From contig JAQGIE010000045.1 of the NCBI GenBank assembly GCA_028291365.1, positions 31,684-95,683 of the forward strand: a stretch of DNA of 64,000 nt, read 5' to 3'. A model generated the notes under the pieces. It saw only the letters and a list, made by a program, of their open reading frames with translations, did not search any database and had not been told where the DNA came from. Source of the stretch: Rhodospirillales bacterium. GTDB lineage: Bacteria; Pseudomonadota; Alphaproteobacteria; BOG-932; Roseiterribacteraceae. The translations under genes and the position numbers were made by a program. Numbering within the stretch: the stretch's first letter is position 1; every line of letters begins with the position of its first letter. This document shows positions 37,157 to 45,827 of the stretch, one piece after another.

Positions 37157-38475
37157 CGCACCGCGTCGGCGGTGCGCTGAAACGGGCGGCGGCCGCACAG
37201 CGCGAGGACGATGCCGATCGAGGCGACCAGCAAGGTCGTGCCGACCAGCGCACTTTCGAGTCCGCTGCCGCCGCCGAACAGAAGATCACTCGCGATGCCG
37301 ACGAAGGTCGGGCCCAGCCCGACAGCGATCAACGTCATCACGCACATATAGACCGAAGTGGTGAAGCCGCGCAGCTTCGCCGGCGTCAGCGTCTGCACGC
37401 CCGACAGGCACGACGCTGCCGCGCTTGCCACGACGAACATCAGCAGCGTGAAGGCAGCGACCGCAGCGCTCACGCTGGGCGCCATATAGAGCAGCACGGC
37501 GGTACAGGCCGATGCGGCGAGGCTGATCGCGATGGTGGCGAGCGGCGCACCCGCGACGCCGCGTGCCTGCATGCGATCGGTCATCCAGCCGCCGGTGAAA
37601 TGGCCGGCCGGCCCGGCCAGCAGCGTGGCGCTGCCGATGACGTAACCGGCCTGCTGCACGCTGAAGCCATGCACGCGCACGAACAGGCTCGCCGACCAGT
37701 TGCCGAAGATCTGGATCAGGATGATCGAGCAGACCGCGGCGCCGACATGCAGCGCATAGGCCTTGGCATGGCCGCGCAACCAGGCGACGCCCTCGGCGAG
37801 CGACGGCCTGGCGGCATCCTGCGTGCGTGGCCGTTCGATCTCGCGGACGGTGAGGAGCAGCGGCACCAGCAGAAATCCCGGCAACGATGCGGCGAGGAAC
37901 AGCACCTGCCACGGAGCGAATTCGCCCAGGCCCGGCAGCAGCACGCGGCCCAACGGTACGAGCAGCGCCAGGAGCGCGCCGCCGGCGAGAAAGGCCGTCG
38001 TCTTGCCCAGCGACGCGCCCATGGTGAAGATCGAAACCGCGCGCGCCAGCTGGCTGCGCGGAAAGTAGTTGGCGATCAGCGACATCGAAGCGGGGACCAG
38101 CGCCGCTTCGCCGAATCCGACAATGGCGCGGGCCGCGAACAGGCTGGTGAAATCATCGGCGAAGGCGCAGGCGGCGGTGGCGCAGCTCCAAACCAGAATG
38201 CCGAGCGCAATCAGGTTGCGGCGATGGACGCGGTCGGCGAGCCAGCCCAGCGGCATGCCGACGAGGCTGTAGAGCAGCACGAATCCGAACCCGACCAGCA
38301 GGCCGAGCTGCGTGTCCGACAGGGCCATCGCGCGCCGCACCGGTTCGAGCACCAGGCTCATCACGAAGCGGTCGATGAACGAAACCAGATGCGCGACGCT
38401 GAGCAGCGCCGCGACGTACCATGCGTATCCGCCGGTCCGGCGCACGCTGCCGTCCATCACGCCGACATTGCTCAT
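37153..38475 (-). CDS. MFS transporter of the catabolic locus
   Basis: A 440-residue permease with 12 predicted helices, starting MSNVGVMDGSVRRTGGYAWY. Helix 1 contains VSFIDRFVMSLVLEPVRR, and the loop 2-3 signature GWLADRVHRRNLIALG is typical of major facilitator proteins. Two substitution-prone loops are basic. The start codon overlaps the stop of the serine hydrolase gene (ATGA), and that gene follows the TonB receptor by seven bases, so receptor, hydrolase and permease form one operon for uptake and first processing of the same compound. Confidence 0.88.
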   Translation of the reverse strand: MSNVGVMDGSVRRTGGYAWYVAALLSVAHLVSFIDRFVMSLVLEPVRRAMALSDTQLGLLVGFGFVLLYSLVGMPLGWLADRVHRRNLIALGILVWSCATAACAFADDFTSLFAARAIVGFGEAALVPASMSLIANYFPRSQLARAVSIFTMGASLGKTTAFLAGGALLALLVPLGRVLLPGLGEFAPWQVLFLAASLPGFLLVPLLLTVREIERPRTQDAARPSLAEGVAWLRGHAKAYALHVGAAVCSIILIQIFGNWSASLFVRVHGFSVQQAGYVIGSATLLAGPAGHFTGGWMTDRMQARGVAGAPLATIAISLAASACTAVLLYMAPSVSAAVAAFTLLMFVVASAAASCLSGVQTLTPAKLRGFTTSVYMCVMTLIAVGLGPTFVGIASDLLFGGGSGLESALVGTTLLVASIGIVLALCGRRPFQRTADAVR

Positions 38476-39599
38476 GCCGGAAGCGCTTCGACCAGGGCGA
38501 GACAGCGTTCGCCCGATCCTTCGCCGGCACACATGAAGTTGGGCGCATAGGCGAAGGCGAGGCGGCGTTCGGGGTCGGCGAATCCGATCGAACCGCCGGC
38601 GCCGGGATGGCCGAAGGCGCGCGGGTTGGGGCCCATCGGCACCATCGGCATCTTGTTCAGAAAGAATCCCAGCCCGTAGCGATAGGGACGGTCGGTCATG
38701 GCGCAGTCGCCATTCCATTGCAGCGTGCGCATGCGTTCGACCGCCGCCGGACTCACCAGGCTCACGCCGTCGAGCGTGCCGCCCTCGGCAAGCGCCGCGT
38801 AAATGCGCGCCACCGAGCGTGCATCGCCATGCCCGTTCGACGACGGCAAGACGCCACGCTGGAATTCCTCGGTGTTGTAATACTGGGTGCCGACCGGACG
38901 CATGTGCCAGGCGCGACCGAGGCGCGTCGTGGGGTCGGCAAATGCCTGCACGGTGAGATGACCCGGATTGCCGATGATGGGCGCGACGCGCGCGATCCGC
39001 GCATCGTCGAGTCCCCAACCATAGCTCGCGCCCAGCGGCGCGGCGATTTCCTCTTCGAAATAGCGCGGCAGGGCGCGGCCATCGACGCGGCGCACCAGCT
39101 CGCCCAGCAGGAAACCCGCCGTCATCGAATGATAGCCGCCGCGCGTGCCGGGCTCCCAGAAGGGCGGTTGCTTTTCGATCGCCTCGATCATCACGTCCCA
39201 CTGCATCACCGAATTTTTCGGTGCCGCGTCGGCATAGACGACGCCCGACATGGCGCTGAGGACGTGGTGGACGGTGACGTGTTCCTTGCCGGCCTGCGCG
39301 AAGCCGGGCCAGTAGCGCGCCACGGGCGCGTCGAGCTCGAGCTTGCCCGCTTCGAGCAGCCGGTGGATGCACAAGGCGGCCATGCCTTTGCCGACCGACA
39401 TCATGCAGACCAGCGTGTCGCGCTGCCATTCGCGGCCGGTGGCGGGATCGGCGACGCCGCCCCACAGATCGACGACCTTGCGGCCGTTTTCATAGACCGC
39501 GACCGCGGCGCCGATTTCGCCGCGGTCGCGGAAGTTGCGCGCGAGGGCGTCGGCGACCGGAGAGAAACGTGGATCGCAGGTGCCTTCGAGCATCGTCAT
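38472..39599 (-). CDS. EstB-like serine hydrolase (beta-lactamase fold)
   Basis: A 375-residue protein without a signal peptide, so probably cytoplasmic. The S-x-x-K motif is S68-V-G-K71, the general-base Tyr is Y156 in GGYHSMTAG, and the third motif is GHPGAGGS, in which His-x-Gly replaces the Lys-Thr-Gly of true beta-lactamases, as in EstB-type esterases. It may open an ester or lactone of the imported substrate. It is the middle gene of the receptor-hydrolase-MFS operon. Confidence 0.88.
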   Translation of the reverse strand: MTMLEGTCDPRFSPVADALARNFRDRGEIGAAVAVYENGRKVVDLWGGVADPATGREWQRDTLVCMMSVGKGMAALCIHRLLEAGKLELDAPVARYWPGFAQAGKEHVTVHHVLSAMSGVVYADAAPKNSVMQWDVMIEAIEKQPPFWEPGTRGGYHSMTAGFLLGELVRRVDGRALPRYFEEEIAAPLGASYGWGLDDARIARVAPIIGNPGHLTVQAFADPTTRLGRAWHMRPVGTQYYNTEEFQRGVLPSSNGHGDARSVARIYAALAEGGTLDGVSLVSPAAVERMRTLQWNGDCAMTDRPYRYGLGFFLNKMPMVPMGPNPRAFGHPGAGGSIGFADPERRLAFAYAPNFMCAGEGSGERCLALVEALPA

Positions 39600-39606
39600 G
39601 GGTGTC

Positions 39607-41757
39607 TCACATCTTCCAGGTCAGGCGCGCGCCGAACGTCCGCGGGTCACCCGGGCGACCGGACACGACGGGCGAAATCGTCGCCGTGGCGGTGATGTAT
39701 TGCCGGTCGAACAGGTTCTTGCCCCACAGTGCCACGCGCCAGTGTCCATCTTCGGTCTCGTACGCAACGCTGGCATTGAACAGCCCGTAGGCGCCCTGGC
39801 TCTGCGCCGGATCGTTCGAGGCGACGAAAAACTGCTTGTCCTGCCAGAAATATTCGCCGCGCAGTGACACCAGCGCGCCGCTCGACAACGGAACGTCATA
39901 TTGCGCCGACAGGTTGGCCGAATATTGCGGCGACGCGTTGAGACGCTTGCCGGTGGCGTCGATCACCACCCCACCGGGGCCCGAAGCACCCGGATATTTG
40001 CCATAGGTGGCGTCGAGCGACGCAAGGTTGGCGCCCAGTTCGAGATTCTGCAGCGGGCGCGTGCGCAGTTCCAATTCGACGCCGTTGATGGTGGCGTCGG
40101 CGGCGTTGGTGATGTCGGTGACGCCGGGACGGATGAAGGCCTGCACCTGCAGGTTCGAATAGTCGTAGTGGAACGCCGTCAGGTTGGCGCGCAGGCGGCG
40201 GTTGAACCATTCGCTCTTGAGGCCCGCTTCGTAGCTCCACAGGGATTCGGGCGCGAAGCCTGCGGCCGCTGCGCTCGTGGTCGAGGTCTGGTTGAAGCCG
40301 CCGCTCTTGAACCCGCGCGTCGCCGAGACGAACAGCAGCGCATCGGGCGTGAGCTGGTATTCTATGCCTGCCTTTGGCGTGAAGGCGTGATACCTGCCGT
40401 CGCCCACATACAGCGTCTGCGCACCGCGCAGGGCGCCGGTGGCGGCGGTGTAGGTGCCGACATTGCCGTAGAACAGTTTTTCTTCTTCGGAATAGCGTGC
40501 GCCCGCGGTCACCGACAGTTGATCGGTCAGGTGATACGTACCCTGCGCGTATGCCGCTTTCGATGTCGTGTGGCTGGACGGGAAGACGCCCGTGAAGGTG
40601 CCGGCGGCGCGCTGATTCACCAGCGTCAGCGTGCCGATATGCTCGACGAAATAATAGAGGCCGGTGACGTAGTCGAGCGCGCCGAGCTTGCCCGAGAGAT
40701 TCAGTTCTTCGGAGAACTGCCACTCTTTTTCGCTGGTGAGCGTGACCGTCGTATCGCGGTCGGTCGAGTCGGTGTCGGTCAGCGTCTTGACGACGTTCCG
40801 CCGGTAGGCGGTGACCGAGCGGAGCTTCATGCCGTTGCCGACGTCGGCTGCGACGTCTTCTGCGAAACCATAGCCGCGCACGGTGCCCAGGCCGGGCTGG
40901 TTCAGCGCAACCTTGCTGTAGTCGCCGAGGATCGAATTGGTCGCGGCGTCGAAAGGCTGCAGGATTTTCGCGTAGCCCATCGGATTAAAATACGCCGAGG
41001 CGAAATCGACACGCGTCGTCGCCTCGATCGATGCGGTCGGCTGCACGCGGACCTGGACGCGGACCGAGCCGGTATTCTGGCTGTCGATGTCGTTGCCGCT
41101 TGCGACGATGTTTTCCCGGTACGGGTCGTGGCGGCTGTAGGTTTCAGAGATGCTCGCCTGCACCTTGCCCGGGATCAGTGCGCCGCTCAGATAAGCCTGT
41201 TCCTGCACCGTGCCGTAATTGCCGACGGTCAGGTCGCCCTTGACGCGCAGCTCGTCGGTCGGCGCACGCGAGATCACGTTGATGGTGCCGCCGACCGAGT
41301 TGCGGCCGTACAGCGTGCCTTGTGGGCCGCGCAGCACCTCGACCCGTTCGACGTCGAGGAAGTTGGCGAATTGTGCGTAGGGCCGCGCCTGATAGACGCC
41401 GTCGACATGCACGGTCGAGCTCGGGTCCGAGCCGTTGAATACGTTGTTCGACCCGATGCCGCGAATATAGATCTGCGCGAAGGTGTTGTTCTGCGGCACC
41501 GTCAGGTTCGGCGTGAACTGCACCAGATCCTTCACGTTGTTGATGAGCGAACGCTCGATCTCGGCGCTGGTGAAGGCAGTGACCGCGATCGGCGTCTTCT
41601 GCAGCAAGGTGGCGCCGGTCTTGGTCGCCGTGACCTCGATTTCTTCGAGCTGCGCCATCGCCGGCGAGGCGGCGAGACAGGTGATCGCTACACCGGACAG
41701 AAGCTGCGCCCGCAAAACCCAGCCCGCCGGACGGCGCGCCCTCGAATAACCCGCCAT
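39607..41757 (-). CDS. TonB-dependent outer-membrane receptor of the GntR locus
   Basis: An active-uptake receptor of 716 residues from ATG 41757 (GGGGGA upstream). After a signal ending ASPAMAQ comes the TonB box-like LEEIEVTATK, the plug domain (VERVEVLRGPQGTLYGRNSV) and a 22-strand barrel with ATRGFKSGGFNQTS, typical of sphingomonad receptors for small organic molecules rather than siderophores. It is transcribed leftwards with a serine hydrolase and an MFS permease. An operator for the divergent GntR regulator lies about 80 bases upstream. Confidence 0.92.
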   Translation of the reverse strand: MAGYSRARRPAGWVLRAQLLSGVAITCLAASPAMAQLEEIEVTATKTGATLLQKTPIAVTAFTSAEIERSLINNVKDLVQFTPNLTVPQNNTFAQIYIRGIGSNNVFNGSDPSSTVHVDGVYQARPYAQFANFLDVERVEVLRGPQGTLYGRNSVGGTINVISRAPTDELRVKGDLTVGNYGTVQEQAYLSGALIPGKVQASISETYSRHDPYRENIVASGNDIDSQNTGSVRVQVRVQPTASIEATTRVDFASAYFNPMGYAKILQPFDAATNSILGDYSKVALNQPGLGTVRGYGFAEDVAADVGNGMKLRSVTAYRRNVVKTLTDTDSTDRDTTVTLTSEKEWQFSEELNLSGKLGALDYVTGLYYFVEHIGTLTLVNQRAAGTFTGVFPSSHTTSKAAYAQGTYHLTDQLSVTAGARYSEEEKLFYGNVGTYTAATGALRGAQTLYVGDGRYHAFTPKAGIEYQLTPDALLFVSATRGFKSGGFNQTSTTSAAAAGFAPESLWSYEAGLKSEWFNRRLRANLTAFHYDYSNLQVQAFIRPGVTDITNAADATINGVELELRTRPLQNLELGANLASLDATYGKYPGASGPGGVVIDATGKRLNASPQYSANLSAQYDVPLSSGALVSLRGEYFWQDKQFFVASNDPAQSQGAYGLFNASVAYETEDGHWRVALWGKNLFDRQYITATATISPVVSGRPGDPRTFGARLTWKM

Positions 41758-41837
41758 GCCCAAATCCCCCAGTTCCTGATGCCATTCGACAGGCGCGGCG
41801 TTGGACCGCCGATTTTCGCTGTCTGGCGGAGTATGAT

Positions 41838-41851
41838 ATCTGTTATAACAG
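41838..41851. promoter_or_regulatory. Probable GntR operator in the receptor/gntR promoter region
   Basis: ATCTGTTATAACAG contains the perfect palindrome CTGTTATAACAG. The 13 bases ATCTGTTATAACA recur exactly at 44132-44144. A partial copy, TGTTATAC, is at 41911, just before gntR. On the minus strand the site lies next to TTGCCA and TATCAT, possible -35 and -10 elements of the receptor operon, so binding should block transcription. Confidence 0.7.
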
Positions 41852-41953
41852 TTGGCAAGGACCAGATTTGGCTCAATCCTGCAGAAATCGGGCTGAAACA
41901 CGGGGTAATGTGTTATACCCCAGCTAGCAGAATGGCCGGCCGAGGAGCGGAAG

Positions 41954-42688
41954 ATGGCGACAGACGCGGCGCACACGCCGGCCATCCGGCCGGTCGAGCG
42001 CTATGACACCTTGGCCGATCGTGCCTACGAACAGCTTCGCCATGCGCTGACGACGGGCAGTTTCCATCCCGGCCAAAAGCTCACCATCCGCAAGATCGCG
42101 GCGGTGCTCGGCATCAGCGCCACGCCGGCGCGCGACGCGATCGCACGCCTGCTGTCGGAGCGCGTTCTCGAATCCGGGCCCAACCGCACCGTGTCGGTGC
42201 CGATGCTCGATCGCGACAAGCTGCGGCAGATCTATCTGCTGCGCACCGCGCTCGAAGGCATGGCGGCCGAACTGGCAGCACCAAAATTCGACAGCGCCGG
42301 AATCGAAGCGCTCGAACGCACCCAGATCGCGCTGATCGCCGCGATGGATCGCAACGACTACAAGCGGGTGCTGGCCGAGAACGAGGAATTCCACTTCGGG
42401 ATCTATCGCCGTTCCGAAGTGCCGTTGCTGGTCGAGATGATCGGCGCGCTGTGGCTCAAGCTCGGCCCGTCGCTGAACTTTCTCTACCCGTCCTACAATC
42501 ACACGCGCAAAGGCGTGAACCATCACCTGGCGACGATCCGCGCCTTGCGCGCGGCCGACGCGGCCGGCGTTCGCACCGCCATCGAGGCCGACCTGCGCGA
42601 CGGCGAACAGGAACTCGGCAAGGCGCTCGAAACCGAGGCGGGCAAGGGCGCTGCGACCGGCGCTGCAACGCTCGCGAGAGCCAGCTAG
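41954..42688 (+). CDS. GntR-family (FCD domain) transcriptional regulator
   Basis: A 244-residue regulator from ATG 41954. The winged helix is at about 20-85 (LADRAYEQLRHALTTGSFHP, KIAAVLGISATPARDAIARL), and the helical FCD effector domain (FadR C-terminal) with metal-binding acidic and His residues (NEEFHFGIYRR, NHHLATI) follows. It is divergent from the TonB receptor and flanked by the catabolic genes. The TGTTATAACA palindromes at 41841 and 44135 are its likely sites. FCD regulators usually repress until a pathway intermediate binds. Confidence 0.9.
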   Translation: MATDAAHTPAIRPVERYDTLADRAYEQLRHALTTGSFHPGQKLTIRKIAAVLGISATPARDAIARLLSERVLESGPNRTVSVPMLDRDKLRQIYLLRTALEGMAAELAAPKFDSAGIEALERTQIALIAAMDRNDYKRVLAENEEFHFGIYRRSEVPLLVEMIGALWLKLGPSLNFLYPSYNHTRKGVNHHLATIRALRAADAAGVRTAIEADLRDGEQELGKALETEAGKGAATGAATLARAS

Positions 42689-42711
42689 CAGCGCGCTTTC
42701 CCGCGCAAGCT

Positions 42712-44052
42712 TCAGGCGCGGATCGCGCTTTCGAGTTGCGCCGCGAGCGCCAGCAGCCGTGCGTCCCCGTGCGACGGACCCATCAATGTGAGCCCGACCG
42801 GCGCGTCGCCGCCGCACGGAATCGAAATGGCGCAGCGATCGAGGAGATTGGCGACCGCGGCATTCCGGATCGAAAGGCGGCCGGCTTCGGCATAGGCGCG
42901 ATCGTCGGCCAGATCGGCTTCGCGCGGCGGCAGGATCGCGACGGTCGGAAACATCACGAGATCGCAGCCGGCGGTCGCAGCATTGGCTTTTTCGATCAGG
43001 CTCCGACGCGCATCGCGCATCGCGCCGAGCACCGACGGATTGACGTCACGGGCGGCGAGGAACCGGTTCGCGACCCGCGGATCGAGCCGATCGCGATGGC
43101 GCAGGATACGTTCGGCGTGCGAATGCCAGCCTTCGATCGGTGAAAAGCCGCCCGCCGCGTTGAGCTGCGGAATCTCGTGCAGCATGGCGAGGTCGAGCGC
43201 CACGATGCGTACGCCGGCACGCTCGAGCCGATGCCGCGCCGCCTCGAACGCGGCCAGCACGCGCGGATCGGTCTCATCCCAGACATATGTCTCCGGTACG
43301 CCGATTCGGGTCGGCATCGGGCCGAGCGCCGGCGCGTCATCGGCGTGGTCGGCGAGCGCGCGGTCGAGCAAGCTGCAACAGGCGACGGACTGCGCGATGA
43401 AGCCGATCGAATCGAGCGATACCGACAATGGCGACATGCCGGCCTGGTCGATGCGCGACGCGGTCGGCTTGAATCCGACCAGGTTGCAAAAGGCGGCGGG
43501 AATGCGCACCGAGCCGCCCGTATCGGTCCCGATTGCGCCGAGCGCCATTCCGTCGGTCACCGACACCGCCGCGCCCGATGACGAGCCGCCCGCGATATGG
43601 GCCTCGTCGCGCCGCCACGGCGTGTGCGGCGTACCGTAACGCGGATTGAGGCCGAGACCCGACAGGGCGAACTCGGTCATGTTGGTCTTGCCGACGATCG
43701 CGGCGCCGGCGGCGCGCAACCGCTGCACCAGCACCGCGTCGCGCTCGGCGGGCGCCTCGTCGCGCAGCGCATAAGCGCCGGCCATCGTGGGTTCGCCCGC
43801 AACGTCGAACAGGTCTTTGATCGAAATCGGAATCCCGTCGAGCGGCGAACGCGGCGCGCGCGCGCCGTAGCGCCGGTCGGCCTCGGCCGCTGCGCGCATC
43901 GCCGAGTCGGCGTAGAGGCGCGTGAAGACGCGCGCGCCTTGACCGTCGCGGTCCAGGGCGCGATCGAGCGATGCTCGCACCAGCTCGGCGCTGGTGCTGC
44001 GGCGGGCGTTGAGCGCCTGGCTGGCCTGGTGGATGCTGTCAAAGCGATGCAT
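42712..44052 (-). CDS. Amidase-signature family hydrolase
   Basis: A 446-residue amidase from ATG 44052, five bases after AGGAG. The Ser-cisSer-Lys triad is visible: K79 in IPISIKDLFD, the cis-Ser near S157 in AGGSSSGAA and the nucleophile S181 in GTDTGGSVRIP. The spacing matches the family. It has no signal peptide. It is divergent from the SDR-BKACE-HyuAB operon and shares a promoter region containing the GntR operator. It probably hydrolyses an amide or carbamoyl intermediate. Confidence 0.9.
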   Translation of the reverse strand: MHRFDSIHQASQALNARRSTSAELVRASLDRALDRDGQGARVFTRLYADSAMRAAAEADRRYGARAPRSPLDGIPISIKDLFDVAGEPTMAGAYALRDEAPAERDAVLVQRLRAAGAAIVGKTNMTEFALSGLGLNPRYGTPHTPWRRDEAHIAGGSSSGAAVSVTDGMALGAIGTDTGGSVRIPAAFCNLVGFKPTASRIDQAGMSPLSVSLDSIGFIAQSVACCSLLDRALADHADDAPALGPMPTRIGVPETYVWDETDPRVLAAFEAARHRLERAGVRIVALDLAMLHEIPQLNAAGGFSPIEGWHSHAERILRHRDRLDPRVANRFLAARDVNPSVLGAMRDARRSLIEKANAATAGCDLVMFPTVAILPPREADLADDRAYAEAGRLSIRNAAVANLLDRCAISIPCGGDAPVGLTLMGPSHGDARLLALAAQLESAIRA

Positions 44053-44131
44053 CACTTCTCCTAGCAGCGATCGCGCGCCGCGTCGTCAATAAGGGCCATA
44101 AGCGCCAAATCAGTCTTGCTGGTCCGTCGTC

Positions 44132-44145
44132 ATCTGTTATAACAC
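44132..44145. promoter_or_regulatory. Probable GntR operator overlapping the SDR operon promoter
   Basis: ATCTGTTATAACA is identical to the site at 41838. The TATAAC within it would serve as a -10 box, with TTGCTG at 44116 as -35 (16-base spacer). Transcription would then start at about the A of ATG 44151, giving a leaderless message, consistent with the lack of a Shine-Dalgarno. A repressor bound here would cover the promoter; the divergent amidase is also within reach. Confidence 0.7.
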
Positions 44146-44150
44146 ATAAC

Positions 44151-44930
44151 ATGAGTTCTGAAATATTACCCGCTCGACGGGTGCTGGTGACGGCAGGCGC
44201 GGCGGGCATCGGCCTGGCCATCGCGCGCGCTTTTCTGGCCGACGGCGCCGATGTCCATGTCTGCGACGTCGACGCGGCAGCGCTCGACGCGGCGCGGGCC
44301 GAACTCCCCGGACTGGGTACGTCGAACATCCAGATCGGCGACGCGGCCCAGATGGAGCGGCTTCGAGCCGAACTCGAAGCGCGCTTCGGCGGACTCGACG
44401 TGCTGGTCAACAATGCCGGGATCGGCGGGCCGCGCGGCGCCATCGAAACGGTCAGCGACGACGACTGGGATGCGGTGCTGCGGGTCAATGTCACCGGCAT
44501 GTTCCACGCCGTGCGCGCTTTCGTGCCGGCGATGAAGGCGCAACGTTCGGGCTGCATTCTGAATATCTCGACGACCTCGGTGCGCACCAGCCTGCCCAAC
44601 CGCACGCCCTACGTCGTATCGAAGGCGGCGGTGAACGGGCTGACGCGCAATCTCGCGCGCGAGCTGGGCCCGTTCAACATACGCTGCAACAGCATTTCAC
44701 CCGGCTCGATCGAAAACGAACGCGGCCGTGCGTTGATGACCGATCGCGCGGCGCGGCTGGGCCTCAGCTATGACGAGGCACTGCAGCAGCGGCTCGGATT
44801 CATCTCGATGCGGACCCGCATCGAACCGGAAGAGGTCGGGGCGACCGCCGTGTTTCTCGCGTCGCACGCGGCCCGTCACGTGACCGGCCAGGATGTCAGC
44901 GTCTGCGGCAACGTTGAGTGGGAAGAATAA
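44151..44930 (+). CDS. Short-chain dehydrogenase/reductase (first SDR of operon)
   Basis: A 259-residue NAD(P)-dependent oxidoreductase. The nucleotide-binding motif is TAGAAGIGLAIA, NNAGIGG follows, and the catalytic tetrad includes Ser in ILNISTTS and Y-x-x-x-K in YVVSKAAV. D-rich VHVCDVD after strand 2 suggests NAD preference. It is the first gene of the operon. Together with the downstream BKACE it could oxidise a beta-hydroxy acid to the beta-keto acid that BKACE cleaves. It lacks a ribosome site, in line with leaderless translation. Confidence 0.88.
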   Translation: MSSEILPARRVLVTAGAAGIGLAIARAFLADGADVHVCDVDAAALDAARAELPGLGTSNIQIGDAAQMERLRAELEARFGGLDVLVNNAGIGGPRGAIETVSDDDWDAVLRVNVTGMFHAVRAFVPAMKAQRSGCILNISTTSVRTSLPNRTPYVVSKAAVNGLTRNLARELGPFNIRCNSISPGSIENERGRALMTDRAARLGLSYDEALQQRLGFISMRTRIEPEEVGATAVFLASHAARHVTGQDVSVCGNVEWEE

Positions 44931-44933
44931 TCG

Positions 44934-45827
44934 ATGTCGAGCACCGGACATAAGACGATCGTGACCTGCGCCGTGACCGGATCGGGCGCGCTCGGCCCGC
45001 GGTCGGGCGCCGTGCCGATCACGCCGATTCGCATCGCCGAGGATTGCATCGCTGCCGCACGCGCCGGCGCCGCCGTCGTGCATGTGCATGTGCGCGACCC
45101 CGCGACCGGCGCGCCCAGCATGGATCTCGGCCTTTATCGCGAGACGGTGGGACGAATCCGCGACAGCGGCGTCGACGTCGTGCTCAACCTCACCACCGGC
45201 GTCGGCGCCCGCTATATTCCGAGCGAAGAAGATCCGCTGAAGCCGGCCGAAGGTTCATCGCTGTCCTCGCCCGAGCTGCGCGTCCAGCACGTGCTCGACT
45301 TGAAGCCTGAGATCTGCAGCCTCGACGTCGCGACGATGAATTTCGGCAAGCACGCCATCATCAACACGCCCGATCACATCACCAAAATGGCCGAGCTGGT
45401 GCGCTCGGTCGGCACCAGGCCCGAACTCGAAGTGTTCGATCTCGGCCAGATCGAACTCGCCAGCCGGCTGATCGGCGACGGCGTGATCGATGCGCCGGCG
45501 TTCTTCCAGATCTGTCTCGGCGTTCCCGGCGGCGCGCCCGCGACCTCGGAAACCATGCTGCTGATGCGCCGCTTTCTGCCCGACGGCGCGCATTGGGGCG
45601 GCTTCGGCATTTCCGCCGCGTCGTTTCCGATGGTGGGACAGTGCGCGCTGCTCGGCGGGCATGTGCGCGTCGGTCTCGAAGACAATCTCTATCTCGCCCG
45701 CGGCAAGCTGGCCCCCGACAACGCCTCGCTGGTCGAACGGGCCGTCACGATCGTCGAGTCGCTGGGCGGCACCATCGCAACCGCCGCCGAGGCGCGGACC
45801 ATGCTCGATCTGCGCGCAGCCGCGTAG
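44934..45827 (+). CDS. Beta-keto acid cleavage enzyme (BKACE, DUF849)
   Basis: A 297-residue TIM-barrel zinc enzyme that condenses a beta-keto acid with acetyl-CoA, giving acetoacetate and a new CoA ester. The zinc ligands are H50 and H52 in VVHVHVRDP and E249 in VRVGLEDNL. The FQICLGVPGGAP and EVFDLGQIELA segments match the branch containing the dehydrocarnitine-cleaving enzyme, although the substrate pocket cannot be read reliably. It follows the SDR by three bases. It is the step that should release central metabolites in this locus. Confidence 0.92.
   Translation: MSSTGHKTIVTCAVTGSGALGPRSGAVPITPIRIAEDCIAAARAGAAVVHVHVRDPATGAPSMDLGLYRETVGRIRDSGVDVVLNLTTGVGARYIPSEEDPLKPAEGSSLSSPELRVQHVLDLKPEICSLDVATMNFGKHAIINTPDHITKMAELVRSVGTRPELEVFDLGQIELASRLIGDGVIDAPAFFQICLGVPGGAPATSETMLLMRRFLPDGAHWGGFGISAASFPMVGQCALLGGHVRVGLEDNLYLARGKLAPDNASLVERAVTIVESLGGTIATAAEARTMLDLRAAA

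Noticed and set aside
37153-39465. A single 770-residue fused protein covering the MFS and hydrolase genes
   Set aside because: The hydrolase is encoded in a different frame with its own start and stop; the MFS gene begins at ATG 38475 with an ATGA overlap.
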